A program made the position numbers and the translations under genes. From positions 22,501-86,500 of the forward strand of contig NZ_CP028843.1 in the NCBI RefSeq assembly GCF_003058325.1: DNA of 64,000 nt. Direction: 5' to 3'. Below, piece after piece: positions 36,605 through 45,263 of the stretch (position 1 is the first letter of the stretch; each line of letters opens with the position of its first letter). The notes below the pieces were generated by a model, which ran no database searches, had not been told where the DNA came from, and saw only the letters and a program-made list of their open reading frames with translations. Origin of the DNA: Methylobacterium currus (GTDB taxonomy: Bacteria; Pseudomonadota; Alphaproteobacteria; Rhizobiales; Beijerinckiaceae).

Positions 36605-38362
36605 TCACCCGACCTTCGGCATCACCCCGTCCTTCACCAGGATCCAGTCCTCGATCACCACGGCGTCGAGCCCGGTCGTGGCGAACATCAGGATCGCGTC
36701 CTCGGCGGTGTGGAGGATCGGCTTGCCCATCACGTTGAAGCTGGTGTTGAGCAGGATCGGCACGCCGGTCCGCTCCGCGAAAGCCCGGATCAGGGCGGCG
36801 TAGGCCGGGTTGCGCTCCTCCGTCACGCTCTGGAGGCGCCCGGTGCCGTCCTCGTGCACCACCGCCGGCACGTCGCTCCGTCTCTCGGGCCGCCAGACCA
36901 GGGTGCGCTCCATATAGGGGCTGTCCTGGTAATCCTCGAACCAGTCCGGCCCGGCCTCGGCCAGGATCGACGGCGCGAAAGGCCGGAACGCCTCGCGGTA
37001 CTTCACCTTGCCGTTGAGGATCGCCTTGGCGTCGGCCGGCCGCGGATCGGCCAGGATCGAGCGGTTGCCGAGCGCCCGCGGCCCGAACTCCGCCCGCCCC
37101 TGCACCCAGCCGACGAGCCCGCCCGCCGCCAGGATGTCGGCCGCCGCCTGCGTCACCCCGTGATGGCCGAGATGGCGCAGGCGCGGCTCCCAGCCGACCA
37201 TCCGCTCCAGCGGCTCGGTCGAGACGCGCGAGCCGAGATAGGGGGTGGCGAGCCGCCCCGGCCCGGTCCAGCCCGGGTTGTCCTCCTGGAAGGCGAGCCA
37301 GGCCGCGCCCAGCGCGTTGCCGTCGTCGGCGGGCGCCGAGGGCACGTGCAGGCGCTGGAAGCCGCACCGCTGAAGCAGGCGGCCGTTATAGGACGAGTTG
37401 AGCGCGCAGCCGCCGGTGACGACGAGGTTCTCGTGCGGCGCCAACCGCCACGCCTCGGCGACCAGCACGTCCATCAGTTCCGAAAAGATCGCCTGGCCGC
37501 AGGCCGAGAGGTCGGCCCAGCCCTCCTCGTCGGCCTCCACCGGGCGCCGGGCGCGGATCTCCTCGGCGACCGCCTGCACGGTGGCGGCGTCGGAGAAGCG
37601 CAGGCGGCCCTCCTCGATCCGGTAGAGCCGGCGCAGGAGCGCCATCAGGTCCGGGTCCTGCCGGCCGTAGGGGGCGAGCCCCATGATCTTCCATTCCTCG
37701 CCCTTGGTCTGGTCGAACCCGGCGAGGTCGGTGACGAGGCCGAAGAAGAAGCCGACCGATTCGCGCCCGCGATGCCGCTTCACCTCGGAGAGGCGCCCGG
37801 CCTCCATCCGGTAGATCGCCGAGGCGCCGGTCTCGCCCATGCCGTCGACGACGAGGCAGGTGGCGTCCCGGAACGGCGAGCCCCACAGGCCGTAGGCCGC
37901 GTGCGTCAGGTGGTGGGGGTAGCGCGTGAGGCCCGCGATGGTCGAGCGCCCGCCATGGGCCCGGTCGAGGCCGAGCAGGGTGCCGTAGCCGGCCCTCCCC
38001 TGCGCCAGGGCCAGCTCGGCGATGAAGGTGCGCTCGGCCCGCTCCGGCACCAGGGAGCGGTTCAGCGCCGGGGAATGCGCGCGCAAGGTCTCGAGCCCGA
38101 AGGCGCCGGCGCCCGCCTGGCCGGCGAGGTAGCGGCTGAAGTCCGGCCCCCAGGTCGTGGCGACCACGAGCTCGGCGCCCGGCGGCAGGTGGGCCTTGAG
38201 CAGGCCGGCCATGCGGGGCGCCGAATCCGGCTCGCAGTTCGGGGCGCGCTTGTATTGCAGGTAGCGCTCCGTCGCCTCGGCGAAGAGCACCGTGCCGTCC
38301 GGCCCGACCAGGGCGAGGGCCGGGTCGTGGAAGGTGGTGGCGAGGCCGAGATAATAGCGCAT
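36605..38362 (-). CDS. NodU/CmcH-family O-carbamoyltransferase
   Basis: This 585-residue enzyme transfers a carbamoyl group from carbamoyl phosphate, through carbamoyl-AMP, to a hydroxyl on a sugar, antibiotic or lipid. The N-terminal TsaD-like domain has the His pair in PHHLTHAAYG, VVDGMGETGA, GEEWKIMGLAPYG and VVTGGCALN. The C-terminal YrdC-like domain has EFGPRALGNRSIL and LNTSFNVMGKPI. All family blocks are present, so it should be active. No glycosyltransferase, Nod-factor or antibiotic genes surround it, so the acceptor is unknown. The ATG at 38362 is chosen; a GTG seven codons upstream is possible. Confidence 0.92.
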   Translation of the reverse strand: MRYYLGLATTFHDPALALVGPDGTVLFAEATERYLQYKRAPNCEPDSAPRMAGLLKAHLPPGAELVVATTWGPDFSRYLAGQAGAGAFGLETLRAHSPALNRSLVPERAERTFIAELALAQGRAGYGTLLGLDRAHGGRSTIAGLTRYPHHLTHAAYGLWGSPFRDATCLVVDGMGETGASAIYRMEAGRLSEVKRHRGRESVGFFFGLVTDLAGFDQTKGEEWKIMGLAPYGRQDPDLMALLRRLYRIEEGRLRFSDAATVQAVAEEIRARRPVEADEEGWADLSACGQAIFSELMDVLVAEAWRLAPHENLVVTGGCALNSSYNGRLLQRCGFQRLHVPSAPADDGNALGAAWLAFQEDNPGWTGPGRLATPYLGSRVSTEPLERMVGWEPRLRHLGHHGVTQAAADILAAGGLVGWVQGRAEFGPRALGNRSILADPRPADAKAILNGKVKYREAFRPFAPSILAEAGPDWFEDYQDSPYMERTLVWRPERRSDVPAVVHEDGTGRLQSVTEERNPAYAALIRAFAERTGVPILLNTSFNVMGKPILHTAEDAILMFATTGLDAVVIEDWILVKDGVMPKVG

Positions 38363-38594
38363 CGAATCCGTCGATCTGGTCACGCCGCCGATCTAACAGC
38401 CCATCCCCACCCTGTCAGGCCGCCCGGGAGCGTTGCGCGGGTGCATCGGACACCCGTTCTCGCTGCGTGATCGCGCCGGATTTCGCCCGCGTGTCCGATG
38501 CCGATATGCTAGCGCTGTCATCGGGGTACGGCCCGTCGGGCCGTCGACGGAACATGGGGCGGCGCTCTCCTCGCGGGGCGGCACGGACAGCACG

Positions 38595-41500
38595 GTGCGC
38601 GACATCCTGACCGCCCTGGCGGGCCTCGTCATCCTGATCCTCGCCGCGGCCCTGGTCGCGCCGCCCTTCATCCCGTGGGAATCCTACCGCGGCAGCTTCG
38701 ACGCGGCGCTCGGCCGCTCCCTCGGGGTCGAGGCCCGCAGCGATGGCCGCCTCGAGGTGCGCCTGCTGCCCTCGCCGCGCCTGCGGGTCGACCACCTGCG
38801 GCTCGCGACCGGGCGGGACCGGCCGTCCCTCGACGCGCGCTTCGTCAAGGCCGAGATCGCCCTCACCCCGCTCCTCTCCGGCGAGATCCGCTTCACCGAG
38901 ACCCGGATCGGCCGCGGCGAGGTCACCCTGCCGATGACCGAGGCCGGCCGCTTCCTGCCGCCGCCGGCCCTCGACGAGGGCCAGGATTTCGCGGGCCGGG
39001 ATTTGGCCGTCGAGGACCTGCGCGTCGCCCAGCTCCTCGTCACCACCCGGGTGGCGGCGACCGGACGCACCGACCAGGTCTATGCCGAGGATGTCCGGCT
39101 CGCCGCGCCGCGCCTCGCCGGTCCGTGGCGGGCGGAAGGCAGCGTCGAGGCGGTGCCGTTCCGCCTCACCACCGGCGCGCCCGGGCCGGACGGGACGGTG
39201 CCGGTGAAGCTCGGAGCCGGCGGCGACACGGTGCCCCGGCTCGATCTCGACGCCCGGGTGAGCCTGTCGGGCAGCCCGGAGGGCGGCGGGGTGCCGGAGG
39301 CGAGCGGCACGGCCCGCCTGGTGGTGGGACCGCCGGCCCAGGCCGCGGGCGCCGCGCTGCCGGTCTCGGTGCAGGGCGGATTCAAGGCGAAGGGCCGGCT
39401 CGCCACCTTCGAGTCCTTGACCGTCGAGGTGCCGGGCGAGGCGCCCCTGCGCGTCACCGGCCGTGGCAGCCTCGACCTCGCGGCGGCCCGGGCGACGATG
39501 AGCCTGGAGGCCCGCCGCCTCGACCTCGACGGCTTCCTGATGAGCGCCACCGGTCAGGCCCTGCTCGGCCGGGGCCTGTCGCCCGCGTCGCTGCCCGGCA
39601 CCCTGACGCTCGACGTCGCGGTCGACAGTCTGACCCTCGCCCGCGAGGAGTGGACCGGCGCATCCTTGAGCGCCACCTTGCGCCCGTCCGGCGCCGTCGC
39701 CCTGCGGCGGCTCGCCGGCACGGCCGCCGGCGGGATGGCGCTCGCGCTCGGCGGCGACGTGACGCCGAGCGGCGGGTTCTCCGGCCATGCCGCGGTCGAC
39801 GCGCCGGCCTCGGACCGGCTCGCCCGCCTCCTCGACCGGCTCGGCCTGCACGGCCCGCTCGCCGGCCTTCTCGACGGTCGTCCCTTCTCGGCCGAGGCCG
39901 ACGTGGCGGCGGCCCTGCCGGTGCTCTCGCTGCGCAACGCCCGGGTGGCCCTGGGCCCCGCGAAGATCACCGGCAGCGCCCGCTACAGCCCGGCCGGGCC
40001 GGACCAGGCCCGCCCGCGCTTCGATGCCCAGATCATCGCCGATGGGCTCGACGTGGCGGAGCTGCCGCCGATGCGCGGCGCCGTCGCGGCGCTCCAGGAC
40101 CACGATGTCGGGCTGACCCTGCTCGCCCGCGACCTGCGCTACGGCCCGACCGGGACGCGCACCGGCGAGATCGCCGCCAGCCTGCAATCCGAGGGCGCCG
40201 CGCTTCGCCTCGACAGCCTGGAGGTGCGCGACCTCGCCGGGGCCAGGGCCAGCCTCTCGGGCCGGATCGGCGCCGACGGCGCCGGGCGCATCACCGGGCG
40301 GGTGAGCGCCCCGGTGGCCGCCCCCCTGATCGATCTCGTCTCGCGCACCTTCGTGGACGAGGCGCGGCTGCTGCCGGGTTTCCTGCGCGACGGCCCGGTC
40401 GCCCTCGACGTGACGCTGGAGCGGGATTCCGGGCCCGAGGAAGGCCGCCTGCGCGGCCAGGCCCGCGGCAGCGCCGCCGGCGGCCGGCTCGGCCTGTCGC
40501 TGGCCGCCCGGGCCGGGCGGCTCGACGACCTGGATGCCCGTCTCGACGGCGTGGCCTCCGGCCGCTGGCTCGGCCGCCCGGATGGTCAGGCCCTCTTGCC
40601 GGCCCTGGCGATGCCGGCGAGCCTGCACATCGCCGGGCGCAGGCGCGATGCGAAGGGGTCCGAGGCGACCAGGCCCGAGGCGACCCGGAACGAGGCGACC
40701 GGGCCCGAGGGGACCGGGCCACTGAGCCTGACCCTCGACGCCGAGATCGCCGGGGCTGCCCTGGCCACCACCCGCCCGCTGGTGCTGCCGGTCTCGGGCC
40801 CGCTCCAGGACGGGGCGCTCACCCTCGCCACGCCCGACCTGCGGCCGGTGGCCGGCCTCCTCGGCCCCGGTCCCGGCACCGCCCTGCCGGACCCGGTGCC
40901 GGCGCGGCTGAACCTCGCCTTCGGCCGCGCCGGCGACGCCCCGCGCCTCGTCGTGACCGGCACCCTCGCCGGCGCGGCGGTCGACGCGACGCTGACCCGG
41001 CCGGCGGGCGGCGAGATCACCGGCAGCGTCTCGCTCGAGCGGCTCTCCCTGCCCTGGCTCGCCGGGGCGCTGATGCTGAATCCGGGGGCGGCGGCCGGCC
41101 CCGATGCATGGTCCACCGCCCGCTTCGGCCCCGCCCCCGCCCTGCCCGTCACCGGGCAAGTCGCGATGACGGTGCGGCGGCTCGATCTCGGCCGCGGCCT
41201 CGCGGCGGAATGGGCGCGGTTCGATCTCGGGCTCGGACGCGACGGCTTGGCCTTTCGCGATTTCGCCGCCGGCCTCGCGGGCGGGCAGCTCGCCGGCAGC
41301 GCCACCCTGGCGCGCCAGGGCGCCCAGGCGACGCTCTCCGCGGAGGGCAGCCTGACGGCGGCGTCGCTTCCGGCCCTCACCGGCGGCGACGCGGTCAAGG
41401 GTCAGACGACCTTGCGGCTACGCCTCGGCGCGGCGGGGGACAGCCCGGCCGGCCTCGTCGCCAACCTCGCCGGCAGCGGCGGCCTGGAACTCGCCGGGCT

Positions 41501-42188
41501 CACCCTCCGCGACCTCGATCCGGCGGCCGTGCAGCGCGCCCTGACCCGGCTCCTCGCCGAGGAGGATCCGCTGCGGGCCGGCCGCGTCGAGCGGGTGGTG
41601 TCGGAGGAGCTCGACCGCGGGCCCCTGGAACTGGCCGGGCCCGTCTCGGTGCCGGCCTCGGTGGTCGGCGGCGTGCTGCGCACCGGGAGCCTCACCCTCG
41701 ATCCCGGCCCCGCCACCTGGACCGGCCTGGTTCAGGTCGACGCGACGCGCTGGCGCCTCGATGCCCGCGGCACGCTCACCGCCACCGCGACGCCCCGGGC
41801 CTGGACGGCGCCGGCGCCGACCCTCGGCCTCGCCCTCGTCGGCCCGCTGGCCCGGCCGCAGCGCGAACTCGACCTCGTCCCGCTCAGCAACGTGCTGGCG
41901 GCCGTGGTGCTCCAGCGCGAACTCGACAAGATCGAGACCGTCGAGGCCGACCGCAACGAGCTTGCCCGCCGCCGCAGCCGCCTGGAGATGGACCGCGCGC
42001 GGGCGGCCGAGGAAGCCCGGCAGGCCAGGCAGCGGGCAGAGGATGCGGCCAAGGCCGCCGAGGCCGCGCGGGCGGTGGAAGCGGCTCGGGCGGCGGAAGC
42101 GGCGCGCGCTGCGGAGGCGGCGCGCCAGAAGGCCGAGGAGGAGGCGCGCCGCCAGAGCGGCGGTGCCCCGGAAACGGGCAGTCCGTGA
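38595..42188 (+). CDS. AsmA-family envelope protein
   Basis: The protein has 1197 residues. An N-terminal membrane anchor (about 5-25) is followed by the AsmA start WESYRGSFDAALGRSLG and by long beta-rich repeats typical of AsmA-like lipid-transfer/bridge proteins between inner and outer membrane. The AsmA_2-type C-terminal block (about 960-1090) ends in the strongly helical Ala/Glu/Arg tail EAARAVEAARAAEAARAAEA (about 1150-1185), likely a coiled coil. A repeated EAT/PEAT stretch lies near residue 690. The start is a GTG. Such proteins affect outer-membrane lipid balance. Confidence 0.85.
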   Translation: MRDILTALAGLVILILAAALVAPPFIPWESYRGSFDAALGRSLGVEARSDGRLEVRLLPSPRLRVDHLRLATGRDRPSLDARFVKAEIALTPLLSGEIRFTETRIGRGEVTLPMTEAGRFLPPPALDEGQDFAGRDLAVEDLRVAQLLVTTRVAATGRTDQVYAEDVRLAAPRLAGPWRAEGSVEAVPFRLTTGAPGPDGTVPVKLGAGGDTVPRLDLDARVSLSGSPEGGGVPEASGTARLVVGPPAQAAGAALPVSVQGGFKAKGRLATFESLTVEVPGEAPLRVTGRGSLDLAAARATMSLEARRLDLDGFLMSATGQALLGRGLSPASLPGTLTLDVAVDSLTLAREEWTGASLSATLRPSGAVALRRLAGTAAGGMALALGGDVTPSGGFSGHAAVDAPASDRLARLLDRLGLHGPLAGLLDGRPFSAEADVAAALPVLSLRNARVALGPAKITGSARYSPAGPDQARPRFDAQIIADGLDVAELPPMRGAVAALQDHDVGLTLLARDLRYGPTGTRTGEIAASLQSEGAALRLDSLEVRDLAGARASLSGRIGADGAGRITGRVSAPVAAPLIDLVSRTFVDEARLLPGFLRDGPVALDVTLERDSGPEEGRLRGQARGSAAGGRLGLSLAARAGRLDDLDARLDGVASGRWLGRPDGQALLPALAMPASLHIAGRRRDAKGSEATRPEATRNEATGPEGTGPLSLTLDAEIAGAALATTRPLVLPVSGPLQDGALTLATPDLRPVAGLLGPGPGTALPDPVPARLNLAFGRAGDAPRLVVTGTLAGAAVDATLTRPAGGEITGSVSLERLSLPWLAGALMLNPGAAAGPDAWSTARFGPAPALPVTGQVAMTVRRLDLGRGLAAEWARFDLGLGRDGLAFRDFAAGLAGGQLAGSATLARQGAQATLSAEGSLTAASLPALTGGDAVKGQTTLRLRLGAAGDSPAGLVANLAGSGGLELAGLTLRDLDPAAVQRALTRLLAEEDPLRAGRVERVVSEELDRGPLELAGPVSVPASVVGGVLRTGSLTLDPGPATWTGLVQVDATRWRLDARGTLTATATPRAWTAPAPTLGLALVGPLARPQRELDLVPLSNVLAAVVLQRELDKIETVEADRNELARRRSRLEMDRARAAEEARQARQRAEDAAKAAEAARAVEAARAAEAARAAEAARQKAEEEARRQSGGAPETGSP

Positions 42189-43096
42189 CGAAGGCGGGGG
42201 GTGCGGCCGCGGCGCCGCCACGGAGGGGCGATGCGCGCGACCGGATCCGGGATGGCGCCCGGCCCGACGGTGCGGCCGGGCCGGCCCGCGCTTAGACCGC
42301 GGCCGCCATCGCGTCGCCGAAGGATTCCACCAGGCGCATCTCCAGCTTGCCGTCCATGGCGGCGAGGATCGCCATCGCGTCGGCCATCGGCATCGGGGAC
42401 TTGTAGGGGCGGCGCTCGGTGAGGGCGGCGTAGATGTCGCAGATGGTGAGCAGGCGGACCATGTCGCCGATCTGATCGCCGACGAGGCCGTCCGGATAGC
42501 CGGAGCCGTCGAGCATCTCGTGGTGATGGCGGACCGCCGAGAGGGTCACCGGGTCGCATTCGCCGCCCGCCCGCAGCACCTCGTGGCCGATCGCCGCGTG
42601 GGTGCGCATCACCGCCAGCTCGTCCGGGTCGAGGCGTCCGGGCTTGTTGAGGATCTCGAGGGGAATGCGGGCCTTGCCGACGTCGTGGATCAAAGCGGCG
42701 CGCACGAAGCGGAACTGGTCCTCGTGCCGGAAGCCGAGATGCAGGGCGAATTGCGCGGCCAGGCCGGCCACCAGCAGGCAATGCTGGTAGGTGGCGTCGT
42801 CGTGGGTCCAGACCGTGTCGAGCCAGCGGGCGAGGCCGCCCTCCTGCACCGCGGTGAGGATCGGGCCCAGCCCGGCCTCGACGGCGCCCATGCGGACCGG
42901 CTGGCCGGCCCGGGCCTCGGCCATGAGCCCGTTCAGCGCCTCCCCCGCCCGGACCACGCCCCGGCTCACCGCCTTCTCGGCGTTGCCGGCGATGATCCCG
43001 ACCTGATTGGCCAAGGCCGCCACGACGGTCTCGGGCGGCAGGTAGGCGGGCATGCACGCCGTCGCCCCGAGGGTCTTGGCGTGGCGCAGGGTCTCC

Positions 43097-44360
43097 CAGG
43101 GCAATCGGGTGAAGGGTCATGGTGCGACGAGCCTGACGAGGTAGTCGTCGTCCCAGCCTGCGGTTTTGAGGGCGAGGCGCATGGAATCCTTGCCCTTTTT
43201 GCGGGCTGCGACGTTCACCGCGATGTGGCGGACCGTCAGCATGTTCTCGGGGGCATGAGCAGTACGGATGCGAGACTGATCGTCGTGGAAGGTGACGTCG
43301 AGGATCCAATGCAGGCCGTTCTCGATCGCCCAATGCTGCCGGACGGCAGGCCCGAGGCGGTCGGCGCCGAGCGGTGACGAGGTCAGATAGCAGCGCGTCT
43401 CACGCTCGATCCTGTTTACCGGGTCACGGGTGCTCAAGTCACGGGTGCTGTCGACGACGATGAGGCTCTTCAACCCCGGCCAGGCGTGGCGCTCCTGGAG
43501 CCAGGCGACCTGATGGATGACAGTCACGCGCCGGGTCTCGATCCGCCCGTGATCGCCCTCGACGGTCTCGTGCGTGCTGACGGTGCAATCGGCAAAGTCC
43601 CGAGCTTTCTGTTCCTCGACGAAGAGCGTGACGTCCTCGTGCAGCGTGCCCTGGTTGCCCTTGAGCGCCAGGACATAGTCGGCCTTCTTGTCGAGGATCT
43701 TGTGGGCGATGGCACGCTGGCAGCCCATCGCATCGATGGTGACGATCGCCCCCTCGATCGACAGGAGGTCGAGCAGGGCCGGGATTACCGCGATCTCGTT
43801 GGACTTTCCGCTCACCTTGGTCTGGGCCAGCACCAACCGCTGGCGTGCGGCGAAGGCGGAGACGACGTGAAGGGCATCTCGCGCACCGGCCCGGCCCGAG
43901 CGCCGCGAGGTCTTGCCGTCGATCGCGATCACGTCGAGCGGCGTTTGCGTCAGCGTCGCGGCCCAGGCCGCAAAGCAGCGTCGAAATGCGACGGGATCGA
44001 GCGCCGCGAAGATGTCACCGAGATGATCGTGGCTCGGCGTGCCGTTCCGGAACGGCAGAAATCGGCGCAGAAGGTCGAGTTTCGTGTGACCGAACCGGGC
44101 GATATCGGTGAAGCCTTCAGCCCCCGCCAGGATGGCCAGCAACGCCAGCAGCAGAACCTCGTCCAGGCGATAGGCGACTTTGCCGGGCTGGCGCGGATCG
44201 GGCAGGTCCGCGAAATGATCGAGAAACACCGTCGCCTCGAACACCGCCGCTACCGGCTCGCTCGCCTCGTCCATCGCCCGCCTCCTAAACCACGTCGTGG
44301 CGGACGACCGATTCAGAGCTTCCGGTCCTTGTCACCTCCCGCATTCACCCGATTGCCCTG
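43097..44360 (-). mobile_element. ISAs1-family insertion sequence
   Basis: The 1264-bp element has perfect 17-bp terminal inverted repeats, CAGGGCAATCGGGTGAA at 43097-43113 and its reverse complement at 44344-44360. It is flanked by 10-bp direct repeats CAGGGTCTCC (43087-43096 and 44361-44370), the target duplication. The identical ends and duplications imply a recent insertion. Confidence 0.97.
43117..44274 (-). CDS. ISAs1-family transposase
   Basis: This 385-residue DDE transposase has the ISAs1 pattern. An N-terminal domain with FLDHFADLPDPRQPGKVAY is followed by VIAIDGKTSRRS (first Asp), AIVTIDAMGCQRAIA (second Asp), YVLALKGNQGTLHEDV and a C-terminal RQHWAIENGLHWILDVTF with the Glu. The frame is full length, so the element may still be mobile. 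Confidence 0.95.
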   Translation of the reverse strand: MDEASEPVAAVFEATVFLDHFADLPDPRQPGKVAYRLDEVLLLALLAILAGAEGFTDIARFGHTKLDLLRRFLPFRNGTPSHDHLGDIFAALDPVAFRRCFAAWAATLTQTPLDVIAIDGKTSRRSGRAGARDALHVVSAFAARQRLVLAQTKVSGKSNEIAVIPALLDLLSIEGAIVTIDAMGCQRAIAHKILDKKADYVLALKGNQGTLHEDVTLFVEEQKARDFADCTVSTHETVEGDHGRIETRRVTVIHQVAWLQERHAWPGLKSLIVVDSTRDLSTRDPVNRIERETRCYLTSSPLGADRLGPAVRQHWAIENGLHWILDVTFHDDQSRIRTAHAPENMLTVRHIAVNVAARKKGKDSMRLALKTAGWDDDYLVRLVAP

Positions 44361-44627
44361 CAGGGTCTCCTGGGTCGCCTTGCGCAGAAGGCAGATCAAT
44401 GGCAGGTGCCGGTCGGCGAAGCGGCGCTGGAGCGCGCGCAGGCAGTGGTCGGCCTCCGGCCGCGACAGCGTCAGGTCGGAGACGACGCCGGCCAGCGCCC
44501 GCCGGTCCCGCCACGTCTCATCGGGTCCGACGACATCGCAGATCCCGAGTCCCCGCAGGGCCGCACTGATCGCGGCGCTGCGGTCCGGCCTGTCAGTCAC
44601 GAGGACGAAGGTCCTCTCGTCGGGCAT

Positions 44628-45263
44628 CGCGTCCCTCCCGGCGGCCGAACGGCCCCCTCCCCCGATTACCGGTCTACTCCCGAATAAATGCTTACGGTGA
44701 AGGTCGACAGGGAGGTGAAGTGACGACAATCAGGAAATCAAACCCTTCATCGTCCACGATTGTCGCCGGCCTTGCTCGCTCCCAGCGTCGTCGGGGCCCG
44801 CGCCCGCCGCCTGCTCCAGGCCATACTGCCGGAGGTTGTTCAGCATCCGGTACGGACAACGACACCGCGCGGGCGACTGACCCTTCCTTCTGAGGAAACT
44901 GACGATCAGACTGCCTCAATACGGAGCACTCGACTGACTCGGGGCACGCCATCGTCCGGGCCCGTTGCGCGGGTCCGGCAGCCTCCCTTCAACCTGTCCG
45001 CGCTGCGAGGCCCGGCAGCGCGGGTGCGGGGCAGGCCCGGACGATCGCCGCTTCCTGTCGACGACGCCGGACACCCGTCGCTCGACTGTCCGACGAGCAA
45101 CCCGAACCGGCCGAACAGTCATCGAGGTCGCCGTCTGATCTTACGATGACCTAGATGATGCGCATCGCTTCCCACCGTATCTGCTCAGATGGTCGTCATC
45201 GGCATTTCATACGGCCAAGCTAGGCGCCGACCCCGAACGGACACGATGATTTCCGAGGGGCTC
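44628..45263. other. 636-bp non-coding region before the autotransporter gene
   Basis: No coding region is convincing in any frame. Promoters for the disrupted HD-GYP gene (leftward) and the autotransporter (rightward) must lie here. The last 130 bases are less GC-rich (TTACGATGACCTAGATGATG near 45140). I cannot assign boxes. Confidence 0.45.

Larger units (their letters stand above)
42292..44627 (-). pseudogene. Receiver/HD-GYP regulator gene split by an ISAs1 element
   Basis: The 5' part (44371-44627) encodes a receiver-like start, FVLVTDRPDRSAAI...VVSDLTLS, up to LLRKATQ. The 3' part (42292-43096) continues with ETLRHAKTLGATACMPAYL and an HD-GYP domain with LIHDVGK and HHHEMLDGSGYP. Removing the element and one copy of the 10-bp target duplication joins them in frame (KATQ-ETL-RHAK), giving a protein of about 355 residues. 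This would have been a second c-di-GMP phosphodiesterase-type regulator. The HD-GYP half keeps an open frame but has no obvious start of its own. Confidence 0.9.

Noticed and set aside
38415..41159. 914-residue open frame opposite the AsmA-family gene
   Set aside because: Low-complexity Gly/Arg/Ala composition without domains; a shadow of the plus-strand gene.
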